Assembly (NCBI RefSeq): GCF_008831285.2
Contig: NC_045140.1
Coordinates: 14,991,796 to 15,055,795 of the forward strand
Reading direction: 5' to 3'
Length of the DNA: 64,000 nt
Source: Nymphaea colorata
Taxonomy: Eukaryota > Streptophyta > Magnoliopsida > Nymphaeales > Nymphaeaceae
The notes beneath the pieces were generated by a model, which made no database searches, had not been told where the DNA came from, and worked only from the letters and a program-made list of their open reading frames with translations. A program made the position numbers and the translations under genes. Positions 1-11,788 of this stretch are shown piece after piece. Position 1 is the first letter of the stretch; the number at the start of each line of letters is the position of its first letter.

Positions 1-1640
1 AAATCAGAGGAAAAACGCCAACATGAAACAAGAAGCTCATCTCATGGATACTAGAAAAAATATTACCTTGTCTGGCAAGATGAATCATATAGAACTTCCT
101 AGTTTCTTGTACATAGCAGCTAGGTTCTCATGCATTCAGATTTCGCGACAGCCTTTTCATCAAGCAACATATGTTGGTTAGCTTTTTAATCGAGGTCATT
201 TGTTTGGTAGGCATAAATAGGAAAATTCCAAACAACACATGTAATGGAATTGGAAAAATTCCTAGAGAATCAACACAAAAACTGAAGAATAAGAATGCTT
301 CATATACGAAGGCAACATGCTCTTAATTTAAAGGAGAAAAAGGAAACTCAACAAGCACTCTGAATCTCTCTACATCAAACTTGAATGCCCAACTTCAAGA
401 AAGAGCGTCCTCCTAAGTTTTAGACTCTGCATTCGAATAAAAGTACGAGCCATTAATTACTTATCTCCAGGCTATGCGGTGGCTACATGGTTTACATTCG
501 AAGTGATTGTCTTTTTTAGACACAATCACTTCTTCCACATATATGGACCCACTTTTTTCCATCCATTTCCGTGGTTATAGTCCACTTAATTTTTACAAAT
601 TAAATTCATTTTTCTTGACAAGCCAAAGTCCATGAATATTACAATTGTATAATGCTAGCTATGAGAATAAAAATAATATATTTAATAAACATGATCATGA
701 AAGCATTTAATCCGTAGTACTCTTCACTTCTTTCCTTGGGTCGGAAGTTGTTTTTCTGGTAAGAATAGATTAACTAAAAATATTTATGGAAAATGGAAAA
801 GAAGATGGTGGAGAGACACATTTGTTCATTTAAAAGAAAGGAACCTTTTTGCTGCAACAGCCTTACGAGAGGGCCTACAGATATTAGGAAGAGACAGAAG
901 ACATCTCTTTAGGTTGCTTCCCTTTTCAAGAATGAAGATTGGGGCAAAGTGAAGCATTGTTCGTCGAGTTGGGAGAAGATAAAACAGTTTTTATTCAACT
1001 TAAGTTGTTTTCAGTATGTGTTTACCCAACTGAACTAGTTGCCTAGTTTCATGTATACGTGTATGTGTCATAATATATAATGATATGAATATATATTCTT
1101 CAACCAAAGAAGGTGATTTGGACCAGTCCGGAAGGTTATAGAAAACATGGTGGGCAGAGTTAGCTTAAAGTATTTGGAAATAGACTTGGGACAATCAAGT
1201 CATGGAAATGTACTTGTACGATAAAACGTGTAGTTCATGTACATTTTAAATTGTTAATATGAAAAGATTCATAACCGTATATGCATGAGAAACATTGACA
1301 CATGGTGGAACGTGTGGATCATGTGCTTCCAAAGTAAGAAGAAGGGTTAAATAGTTCACTGATGTTCTTAATAGTAGTGCAATAATGTGTGAACAATGTA
1401 CTTTATAGATATATGCAAGGGCATCATATTGTTCTGGGGGGAGAATATTAAGTTGGGCATGACAAGATGTTGTTGGTTACCTATGAAAATTGTGCGGTAC
1501 AAGTAAAAAGGGGAAAAGGCATTGAAATTACGTGAATGAGGCCCACATGCATACTATAGAGATCAACATGTTGTGTAATGAAGTTGTACATGTTGTGCTA
1601 CATAATAAGACTTATATTTTGTTATTTAAATAGTGGACTA
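1..1640. other. AT-rich sequence without a recognisable gene
   Basis: I see no open frame of useful length, no RNA gene and no clear element end here. The stretch directly precedes a decayed copia pol fragment on the plus strand, so its right-hand part may be older, unreadable pol sequence of the same element; that is inference only. Confidence 0.4.
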
Positions 1641-1649
1641 TGGATATAT

Positions 1650-3066
1650 TGATTCATCATTGTATTTTTTTTACATGAAAGAAATGGTGACCGCTTGATT
1701 ATGTATATGTAGATGATATCATTTTGATGGGAGCAGACAAAGAAAAATCTTGAAACCTAAGAAGTAGTTTCATGATGCTTTTGAGATAAATGTTTTGACG
1801 ATAGGGCTGCCTAAGGAACCCGAGGACTCGAATCGCTCATCAAAACTCAACTCGACTCGTTCATAAATGAGTCGAGCTCAAGTTCAAACGTGAGCTCAAA
1901 ACGTTAAAAAAGTTGAGTTCAAGCTGTAAGAACTCGACTGAACTATATAATGGATTTTGAATTATAATAAGATAACAGTTAAATGAGTGCCAATTAAAGG
2001 AGTTAATCAAGTTAAAAGAAATAATACATGCTTAACATAAATGAGTTAAATGAGCTAAACAAGTCGAGTTCGAGACCAACGTTGTATCTTCGAGTAGAGC
2101 TAGGGCTTGTTCTATCGAGCTCGACTCAAGTTCCAATCGAGTTTGAGCTCGAGTTTTTTGAGTCGAGTCAAGCTCAAGCTGGTGCAACTCGAGCTAGACT
2201 TGAGTTGTGTGCAGCCGTACTTGAGAAACTTCTCTATTTTCTTGTCATTGAAATAGCTCACTTCAGCAAAAGTTGGTCTTATCTCAATGTAAATACACTC
2301 TGGATTTACTTAGACATGTGGACAAGATCGAGGTGCAAACCAACTGAAACTTCTATTGAGGTTGGTCCCAAAATCAGTGTCTTCCGAAGATTCCATCGTT
2401 TAAGAGGAAGGATATCAAAGACTTGCAGGAAAACTTATTTACATATAATGTTAGCTTGACAAGTCAATGCATGCACGCTCTTCAAGAGGATCATTGGAAG
2501 ATCATTAATCCTAGATTGCAGTACTTAGAAAAAAGGACTGCACAACAGGGCTATGGTACAAAAGGAACAGTCATATCACCAAATTGTTGGTTTACAAATG
2601 CCGAATGGGTAGTTTGCAAAGATAGAAAATTTGCCACATGATATTGTGTATTCGAGGGTAGAAATATGGTTACTTGGAAAAACAAGAAGCCAAGTGTGAT
2701 GTCAAGGACAAGTACAAGAGCAGAATATCCAGCTATAGCTATTGGTGCCAGTGAACTCACTTGGATTAAGACTCTTATGACAGAAACTGGACTGAAAGTT
2801 AATCTCTATTCCCATGCATGGCGACAATCAAGATATCATTCAATCAAGGCCAAAGTTCAAATTTCATGAAATAACCGAATATATAATAACTCATGATTGT
2901 CATTATTTTCATGAAAAAGTTCAGAATGGTCAAGTATGTACTGCGTATACAAAGAGCGTTGATCAGCTGGCAGAAGGTCTCACTAAAGGTCTAAATTAGG
3001 ATCGACATCATAAACTTCACAAGCAAGTGGCGATGTGCAAATATCTATACCCCACTTAAGGGGGAG
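1650..3066 (+). mobile_element. Degenerate Ty1/copia 3' pol fragment
   Basis: Broken reverse transcriptase and RNase H remains run left to right. At 1696-1731 the translation gives DYVYVDDIILMG, the copia RT catalytic motif. After an inserted 418-bp element, 2235-2290 reads FLVIEIAHFS, matching the usual FLGIEVAHS. At 2666-2765 the RNase H stretch VTWKNKKPSVMSRTST...AEY is present, and 2880-2999 gives the terminal region (CHYFHEKVQNGQ, DQLAEGLTKGL). Frames change several times and stops interrupt, so it is dead. A purine-rich tract at about 3056-3066 (cttaagggggag) is the expected polypurine tract, followed by TGTTGAAGAAG, the likely start of the 3' LTR at 3067. The LTR end and its 5' partner were not found, so the element is truncated. 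Confidence 0.8.
1802..2219. mobile_element. MITE-like insertion with GAGCTCGA-rich body (hAT-like)
   Basis: This 418-bp block splits the copia pol frame between ...FEINVLT and LEKLLYFLVIEIAH. It starts TAGGGCTGC and ends GCAGCCGTA, which are imperfect inverted repeats. Its body is rich in alternating GAGCTC, CTCGAC and GAGTCGAG words, a composition I associate with dispersed non-autonomous hAT elements in plants. The flanking octamers tttgacga and cttgagaa match at five of eight bases, compatible with an aged 8-bp target duplication. The exact ends are uncertain by a few bases. Confidence 0.55.
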
Positions 3067-3480
3067 TGTTGAAGAAGTTTTATTTGCTATTGCAGCAACA
3101 CCTCTCCCTTGTTCGTCAACTTTTGTCCGCTGCTCTTACTTGGCCATTGCTCTCTTCTACCCATTGGTGATCTTATTGTTTTTTTGGAAACCGGTGATTG
3201 AGAAATTGAGGTGAAGAATTTCCAATTTTCATATGTTTCTTACCTTGCGCCTCTACCTTCTATTTAGTAGAGGAGTTTCCTTTGTGTGTATCACCATCGA
3301 GGTGAGGTATTATGGTGTGTATCTATTCTTGATGCACAACTAATGAAAATCAAATTAGGAATGGTGTTGCTGCCGCGGACATAGGTCTTAATGATCAGAT
3401 CACGCAAATCCTAGTTCATTTTGCTTTCTTTGATTGTTTTTCTACAAAGATAGAAGAAAAATATTAATATCAGGGACGTG
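3067..3480 (+). repeat. Probable 3' LTR fragment of the decayed copia element
   Basis: It begins TGTTGAAGAAG directly after the polypurine tract of the pol fragment, as an LTR should. I could not find a matching 5' LTR or a clear CA-terminated end, so the right boundary is a guess. Confidence 0.4.
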
Positions 3481-6400
3481 CTTGGGTAGCTGAGGAAACA
3501 TCAATATAGAAGAAAATATTCAGGAATTTCCCCTTGAATTTATTGACACAAGACCTAGGTTCTCCTGGAAAATCCCAGGTTTAATTGCATTGCCATTGAC
3601 GGATTAATAGGAATTCTGCATTAATAATCATGAAGAATCAATTTTTAAGGCATATTCATGGAATACTAATACAGTCGTTAAGATGCTTGGAATATTTTCT
3701 GTATGTGCTTCTATTTAAAAGTTATATATGTACCTCTATTTATACCAAACGCTTTTGTTACGCATTTGCGATGCTTCTACCATTAGAGATTTTATTATTG
3801 GCACATTAATTGCTAGGCAAAGGACGCAACGGAGATTTTTTGTGGATTACGTGCATGTTCACTGCTTGGTAGCATATTTGGTGTACACTCTAAGACGGTT
3901 TAAAAATTATGGGGAAAGGTACGTTTAAAAAAGAAACTTTTTTTAACAAAAAAAAAAAAAACTAAGTAATATAAAACTCGTTTTCACCTCCAAAATCAGG
4001 TTTTTGGAGTGTTTGGGGTTTCACCAAAATTAGGTTTGAGGAAAACCCAGTTTTGACAAAACCTGGTTTTGTAAAAAAAATCCTGACAACCCCTAGGTTA
4101 TTCAAAAATTGTTTTTGAATGTGATCCAAATAAAAACAACAACAACAACAACAACGATTTTAAATCACATTAAAGGACCAATTGAAACCTGTTTTGAAAC
4201 GAAACCGGCCATGCTGCCAGTGAATCGCTTGATTCAGCGGTGCGGTTGAATCAGAATATATATATATGTGTCAATGGAATCAGTTTGCCAGTTCGGTTTG
4301 AATATGCTGATTTTGATACCATTGGGATCTATCACGTCTCACATTTCCTTGTTATCTAATATCATGTCAGAGACCAGCAGATATTCAAATGGATCGTAAA
4401 ATAAATTGGGATGGGAGCGCTCTGATCTCCTGGCAGCCTTGCACCAGCGGAAGCAAATATTAAAATTGATATTTCTCTCCTTTCTTCCTAAATTTTTATT
4501 CTTTCCGACAGGTTGGAATAACGAAGGACCAACTTGATACATCAGATGCAGTTCAATTCAATTATCTCTGTCATTTTTCTAAAGCTGGTTCACCTCGCAG
4601 ATCTGCTAATTCCTTCAGAAAAGACCAAACAAACAACAACTACCACTTGGGCATATCGACCTTTTCGTGGCAAGCATCCAATGAAACCTAACAGGCAACA
4701 GCGACGCATAGCTTCAGCTGATAATGCATTTTCTTGCAGCAAGTTAACGGAGTGATCCAATTAATCGATCTTGTATTTGATGCCCACGTTTTCGAATTAA
4801 AGTTATACTCAAAAGAAAGCTGAAGCTCTCAACCAACTCCTTGTCCCTTGAAGAGTACAAAGCATGCTTTTGATACTATCTCGACCATACTTTAACTCGC
4901 ATGTCAGTGCAAAGGGTTGACACTCTTAATATTCAAAACTTGAACTGACATTGAAAAAGTTAGACATTGAAAAGAAAAAAAGAAAAGAAAAAAAGACATT
5001 GAAAAAATTGAAAATTTTTAGTTGTGCAATGTATTATTTGGATTCAAGTTCAGTTTGGCTCCACTTGAATCCAAAAGTTAGACTGTTTGGCCTGCCCATG
5101 AAAAAAAATCCTGACTCCTTCCTGATGCCAAGCCATCGGGGGATTGTTGTTTCCTTATTCACTTTTGGTTCTTTCAATTTTCTGGTATCTTGTTGACAGA
5201 TTGTTGAGAAGTAATCGACGAAAAGGTGGAAGGCAGTACAACAATTAAGGGTTCAGGAATGTGGACCTATAGTTGGTGGATCATGAACCGGTTGGGGGGT
5301 ACATACGGCTGTGGATCTAGACATGGACCACAACCAAGTTGGGCCATGAATTATCATGTTCTTATAGTCCATTTTCCGTCGTCCGAAAGTGTTTTGGATC
5401 CATATCCAAGCCAGAAATGTCCAAACCAGATACGGACTGAAAGGAAGCTCCAAACCGAATCTGACGCGATGCCGAGAGCATGTCGGCGCCATGAGGCAGT
5501 GTCGGGTGGCGGAGTCGTCCGGATCGGAACCGGAGAGGCCCATGGGTGCTGTCATTTTTCGAATTCGAATCCAAGTCGTGCAAATCCGATGTCCATCTTT
5601 TTGAAACAGTGGAACCCACGAGGGCGTGCTGGGGATGTTTGTCAACAATTTTCTAACCCTATCAATTCCGGCATTGATCATACATGACATGGCTTTTGTG
5701 CTAAGAAACAGTACAATTGCAAGATGGGAAGATGAAATTTTCACTAAGGGGGCGTTCGGCATTTTTGTTTTTGGAATTAAGAAACTGAAACATGTAATTT
5801 TGATCCCATTTCAGTTTGGGAAAGAATTATGATCCTGAAATTTTCATTCTTTAATCAAAGTGTTAAACCATCAAATCACCTAAAGCCGGGGTTGTCTGAT
5901 GTTTGAAGTATGACACGGAAATTAAGTACGTTGTGGGTTCGCATTGTGCTTCTCTTTCCATTACTATTTTATGAAATCCGAAGAAAGATTTCGTATGTCC
6001 GATTGAGCACCATCTATGAACAGGCAACATCTTGTCGAGGCATTGGTGGAGCCATGATTTTTTGGCCGAAGAGCATTTGAACCGTGTTTGATGTGGGCAT
6101 CACAGGTGCCTGGACCTGGGTCCAGTTTCTTCATAATGAAACCACAATTAGATTTTTTACTGGCTGGTGTGGGCACTCGCCTACACCAAACCATATGTTT
6201 CTCCGCTACTAGGTTAGCATTTGATTTGAGACAACGCGTTTGGAAATATCTTTTTAAATTCTTGCTACTCTGATACAAGTACTGTTCCATTGAAAATTTG
6301 TTGTAATACTCTTAATTTAGTCTTTAGGGTCTGATGACAAAATGATTGACGAGAGTTAATCCAGATCATAAAGAAAAAACCGATACCAATCTAAATCCAA

Positions 6401-8420
6401 GCAGAAACTTTTGGATGACTGTTTATAAAACAGATGCTGGATCGAGATTCTCGATCCAGGACAGGGTCCCCACTTTTACAATCCATAGCTTTGGATACCA
6501 TTTGATGAATCGTGGTGTAGGATTTGCTAATATGTAAAAGCCGGAACAGTTATTCGATCGAACCACTTAATCAGTTGCCTTTCTCCATGTCTCCTTCTAT
6601 TTTCTTATCAGTTTAAATTCCGTTGTTTATTTTTCAGACTCATATGACATTTTCAGAATTTTAGTTGGACCTACAGAGCTCCGATTCCAATTCTCGGAAT
6701 GTTTGTTAGTATTAGGCAACCCTGCAATTTTGTCAAGCACAGCTTTGTCTATGATGATTTTGGTCAAGAGACTCAGGACAAGGGGGAGACTCCATTTCAA
6801 TAATTTGAATGCTTGAATATATGGGTAGGATCTAATAAGCTGTTTAATAAATTCCAAGTCCTAATAAAGCTTAGGATCTAATAAGCTGTTTAATAAATTC
6901 CAAGTCCTAGTAAAGCTTATTTATGCATTAAATAATGTTTGATTTTGCTATTGGTAACTAGGTTTCCTACTCTAGGGATTGCATCCATATGGCCCATTTG
7001 GCAGGACATTCTTCACCATAAGGTTGTGTTTGTTTCACTGCAGATCTCAGATTTGTGGTATTCTAAAATTTTAGGATTTCAGATTCATGAATTTAAATCT
7101 AATCTTAAATGCAAGGTTTTTTTAACTTGCTGAGATCCTAAGTTTAAACCACATGTTCTTATGCAGCCTCGAATCAAAAAGCAACACAAGAGTTGCAGCT
7201 AAGTTCATAATTTTGAATATTTTTTTTTTCCAAAAGCCACTGGCAACCAATTATTTGGTGCGTTCATGGCTCCTCTTTTTGACGCCAAAGTTCTTGTGTC
7301 TCGCATAGGAATTCTCAACTTCTTAAAAGAACAAAAGAAACGGTATGTTTGACTGAATTGGGGTCTGCAAAAAATCGATGCAGGAAATGGCGGGGGCACC
7401 ATCGATTTGTGTAAATCAATTGGATTGATCTCAACTTGTAACTCAAACAGTATAAGTCGATTCAAAATAAATAAAGTATTGAAAAACCCAATATTTTACA
7501 TGAACACGCGTCGTCTCACCGGGCGCGAGACAAGAAAATATTCACAGAGACTTGAGCAGCACCACTGCGGAAATCCCAGTTCTGATCCACCAGGCAAAAT
7601 GCCGTACCCCCTCCCAATGTAAATGGCCAAATGCTACTGCCAGAGGAGAGGGGCATTCTGGATTCCACGCGTAAAATAGCTCACCAAAAATCTTTCCCAC
7701 TTTGGATTCCGTTCCCTGAACATACGCGCACCTCCTCTCTGTTGCTGCTCCATTTCCTCTCAGCTCAGAGTACGAAGGATCGATCATACGATCTGTTGAA
7801 AATTATGCCCACCGGATATCATGGTGGATTTTCATCGAGTCTCTCAACCGTGAATAAGCGAGGACACGTCCTTGGGTTGTTGTGATCTAATGAAAACTTT
7901 ATTTGCGAGCAACACCTAAAAGTACTCTGTCTTAACAAGACTTACTCAAGCTCAACGGCATAGATGAGATCTATGTGGGCGATTTCGCCGGTGAGGTGAA
8001 CCCATCATTTCATTTCCTACCATCTCAAACATTGTGTTTAAAAATTTTGACGATCCTGAATTCTTCTCGTTACATCTAAAGAACATAATAATAAAGGAGT
8101 ATAATATAAAAGTTCGTTTTCAAAACAGGCTGATACCTTAATCTAAATGCTAAAGTTTCATCACATTTAAGTAAACTTTTTCTAGATCAGAAGCAATCCT
8201 GGTTTGCTTGGTAAAATTAAAGAAGTGGGTAGGTTAGAAACTTAATTGCTTAGAGACCAAAGAATAGAACCAACGCAAGTACATCCAACGGTAACTCATA
8301 AAAGTCCCAAGCAAAGATAAAGATCAAGCTGTGCACAAGTACAGGAGCTAGCAATAATTGAGAAATAAACAAAGCAGTATAGGCTGTCGCTGACACTTTT
8401 TAAAAAACATGAAATAGTAT
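3480..8420. other. Intergenic sequence, no gene recognised
   Basis: Open frames here are short, overlap on opposite strands and show no protein motif I know. Identifiable content is limited to an AAC trinucleotide run near 4136-4155, an A/G-rich stretch at 4965-5010 and one short tandem duplication at 6826-6919. Confidence 0.5.
6826..6919. repeat. 46-bp unit in two tandem copies
   Basis: The unit starting taggatctaataagctg occurs at 6826 and again at 6872 with near-perfect identity, so the duplication is recent or conserved by chance. No function is suggested. Confidence 0.85.
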
Positions 8421-8429
8421 TTACGCCAT

Positions 8430-9480
8430 TATTTCAGAAAAGTCAGGTCCTTTTTGGATCCAGGTAAGGCTCCAATCAGGGCCGGGCCCTCATCCTGCCC
8501 CAATGGAAATCCACAGCCATGAGTTACACAAAAAAGGGACTCCCAAGGAGTAAGGGGATCAAACAAAAGCTGAGTGAATTTTGGGACTTTGCAGAATCCA
8601 AAAGGTCTCATCAATTCCCACCCTTCTCTGCAAGAGCTGTATCTTCCACATTGGTTCTGCTTTCCATGTTTGTTTTCTCAGCCGAGACAAGAATTCCTTC
8701 GCCTTCCAAACAGGGCCGTTTCTGCATATCAACTAAAGATAGTAATTCTGATTCCCAATCTACTGCCAAGGCGAGTTGCACTCCATGAGAAAGGAACTGT
8801 CCATCAGAGTAGTCACCTTCCTCCAAACAATACACGGATTTTAGGAATTGCTCTAGAAAAGTTGATGGTCGCGTCAGTAAAGAAGAGTATGAGTCCAGAC
8901 GGTCTAATAGAGCCTTTGTTGTCTAGTCTGTTGCAGTGGGTTCCCACCTGTTGACATTAGGCAAGCGATAAGTTTGGCATGTTCAATCCATCATATCCAT
9001 GGCTTCCACCAAAGCCAACTTGCTTGGAAGCTATCGCTACCAACTCTGTGTATCTACAACCCCTAATTCCTGTGTGTACCAGCTGATACACACCAATTCC
9101 AGCATCGTCCAAGCTCTAGGAATAAATATTTGCTCAAGAGGGCAGCTTGCAATAGAGATCACAGTATTTTCTATGTTTGGAAATCCTATTAGTTTAGTAA
9201 GAGATATAGAATACGGAACCAATACATGTTCTACATTTTCTTCTTATAGCCAAATGGTTCCCAAAAAACTAGACAAAACGAAACTTGGACCACCACTGTG
9301 AAGAGTGATTCCATTGCTTCCCACAATTCCAGGTTTTGCTAGTACAGGCAGAAGTCCTAGTTTCCAGGAAGTCGCGGGCGCTTTGGGTGTACCACTGACA
9401 AACATTTGAGGAAGAGATGAAACGGCCTTATAAGCAACGGGCGATGAAGTTGACAAGCGAATTGAGGCAATCCCCTACAA
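8430..9480. other. Unidentified stretch with long open frames on both strands
   Basis: Plus-strand frames of 89, 126 and 100 codons (8519-8788, 8574-8954, 8999-9301) overlap minus-strand frames of similar size. Base composition is more even than in the AT-rich flanks. I do not recognise any domain in any frame, and no splice-consistent gene model emerged. It could be an old pseudogene or decayed element. The absence of a family match keeps this descriptive. Confidence 0.3.
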
Positions 9481-9574
9481 GTTTAGGGTGTTTCTTCTTT
9501 TGGGTTTTAGTGAAAAGAATAAGAAATAGTATGAAACTTACAGTACGTGTGGTCTTTTGAACTGGGCAAATCCG

Positions 9575-9576
<2 letters not shown>

Positions 9577-9610
<34 letters not shown>
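9577..9610. repeat. (TA)n microsatellite
   Basis: About 17 uninterrupted TA dinucleotides. Confidence 0.95.
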
Positions 9611-9619
<9 letters not shown>

Positions 9620-11220
9620 TCCAGCCTAATTTAGTGAAAATATGAGTGCAATTTAGCATGCACCACCAAACCAACTCATGGACGACAGACTCTGCACGCA
9701 TTGATGAGCATATCGCCACAACGTGATCTTTCCCCGTGCGCCTCTGCGTTGGAAAATAACACCTCCTTTTTCCTCTGTTTCACCGTTGATTTCTACCCAT
9801 CGTGTTCGCCGTAAGAACCAAAGGCAGGGGAGGGGGACCATCGCTCTTCATATTCCCAAACACCCAAAATGGAAAGCAAGAACAGGAATTGGATATTCCA
9901 ATTTCCACCCAACGCTACCATTCCAATCTCTGAACCTTTGAAAGCCTGGACGCCGAGTACCGAGTACAGAACCTTCCCCTGTAAATAAATAAGAAAGAAA
10001 AAAAGTTCGAACTTCGAGAGCCATGCAATATTCCAAATTTCTGTTCTAGGGATGCGAGAGGGAGAGAGAAGGGTCGCTTTTAAGACATGGATGTGGCACC
10101 TGCAATTTGGGGACGAGTGAATGCAAATGGATCCATAGCAGGCAAGAGATGGATGCCTCGCCCTAGGTTTATTTTAGAGAAGTAAGTCGCCATCTTTCAT
10201 TAATGGCGACATGAACACAAACACACCCCAGAACCAGAGTACCCGGGCCCCTGGCAGCCCCTCCTCTGCACAGCCTTTTTGGCTCATTTCTCCATGGTTG
10301 AATCTCCCAATAAAAATTAAAATTGATCCCGTAAATAGAGACAGTCAGAGTCGAGATAGAGGGGGAGCATGTTTTTCTTTTACAGGAGGTCATTCCACAG
10401 GTCGGTCCCGGTCCGATTCAAAATTCTCACATCCAATCCAAGTATGAAGCTTTTCCAGGTTCCAGATCGGGTCCGCAAATGGGCCGCTGAATCTGGCTAT
10501 CAATCTTCGAAGTCGCCTGAATTTGCATTTGCATGTCACCGTCACGAGTTTTGTTTTCTCCAAAAATTTTCTTGAAAATAGAATCCAATCTGGAGTTGAT
10601 TTTCTTAGACACAGTTCATCTCGATCAGTTGTCTACTTTGTTCACCTATTTTCATTGTCATGATTGCAACATGGACGCAGTATGTTTGTAGCTTTTATTT
10701 ATATTTGCATTATTGTTTCTGATGTCATCATTTTCAATATTCTTATGATAAATCGAAGAACAAAATCTTAAGTCTTCAGAAGTATAGGGAGTGTATTTCT
10801 CTGGGTCGGGTATCTAAAAATAAACGGACCCAACTCCACACTAGATCACTCGGATGCGGTTCAATCCGATCCATAGCTAAAAAAGGATTTAGATGCCAAA
10901 CGTGAACTATCAAATCTCAATAATTGCACGCAATTATCATGCAACTATATATGAGGCCCGAACTTAGTTTGAATTCAGACACCGACGAGATTCATTACTA
11001 AAATCACATGAATTGGTATCAGCTAAGGTAGGACCCATCGTGAAATTGAATGAACCGATCCAGCTTCGTGGTTGAAGTTAGATCTTGAACTCATTGGTCT
11101 AGCAATTAAAATGTTTCTATCCCTCGTCATCGGAAACGGACACCGTCATTTCAAATAAATACGGGGTCCATGATTAGAAGATGATCTATGGATGGGAGGT
11201 AAGAAGGTGAAATCGGAGTG
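9620..11220. other. Upstream region of the ATL gene
   Basis: No coding region is supported. The right end, roughly 11150-11220, is where a core promoter for the downstream RING-H2 gene would lie (an AT-rich patch caaataaatacg sits near 11152), but no element is convincing enough to name. Confidence 0.35.
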
Positions 11221-11649
11221 GCGTTATGGGATGCGAGCATCACTTGCCACTTGAGACTGGAGGGGACGAGAGAGAGAGGGTCTTGTTCTCCAAACTAACT
11301 GAAAAGAGGAAGAAAAGAAACGAAAGGTCGCTGGAGAGGAGAGAAAGGCAGCTAACTGCGACGCTGAAGAAGCCTTTCCTCTATCGCGCTCTTCCCAGCA
11401 ATCGCTTTCTCCTCTTCTTTTCTCTCTCGAATTCAAACGCTTCGAGCAGCGAACAAACAGAGAAAGAGGCCTGAAGCCCCATCTCTTTCTCCCCTTTTAC
11501 CTTCTTTTTTTGGGAGGTGGGGAAAGGCGAAAGGAAGATGGAGGGTTGAATTTCAAGGTTTTGATCCGATAGACGGTTCAGATTCGAAGGGGTTTCCGAG
11601 GAAAGCAGGCAGAAATATCGGAGTTAAAGTCGCGTTCTTCTGGTTCGGG

Positions 11650-11739
11650 ATGCATCCAGGGGTTCTTGCCGGAATCGGGATTAAGAACAAGGAGACAAAC
11701 AGGAAACAGGTGATGCCTATCGCTCAGCGAGAGAAGTAG
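11650..11739 (+). other. Upstream ORF 1 in the ATL leader (29 codons)
   Basis: ATG at 11650 opens a 29-codon frame ending in TAG at 11737-11739; a second in-frame ATG lies at 11713. It ends 45 nt before the ATL start codon, so it would be translated first if included in the leader. The transcript start is not known, so its presence in the mRNA is inference. Confidence 0.45.
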
Positions 11740-11749
11740 TAAAAAGAAG

Positions 11750-11788
11750 ATGGTGATCCAGTGCGCGAGAAGGAGAACAAGAAGATGA
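11750..11788 (+). promoter_or_regulatory. Upstream ORF 2 overlapping the ATL start (ATGA)
   Basis: ATG at 11750 opens a 12-codon arginine-rich frame whose TGA (11786-11788) overlaps the main ATG (11785-11787) as ATGA. This arrangement allows termination-reinitiation or leaky scanning to set output of the main frame. The overlap is read directly from sequence; a regulatory role is inferred. Confidence 0.5.

Noticed and set aside
2028-2459. 143-codon open frame as a gene
   Set aside because: It runs through the MITE-like insertion into decayed copia pol; only its end has pol-like residues.
5226-5762. Overlapping 153- and 169-codon frames on opposite strands
   Set aside because: No domain, biased composition and mutual overlap; looks like chance openness.
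11761-11784. Earlier start for the ATL protein
   Set aside because: The codon is GTG; the first in-frame ATG is at 11785 and is followed directly by the signal-like segment.
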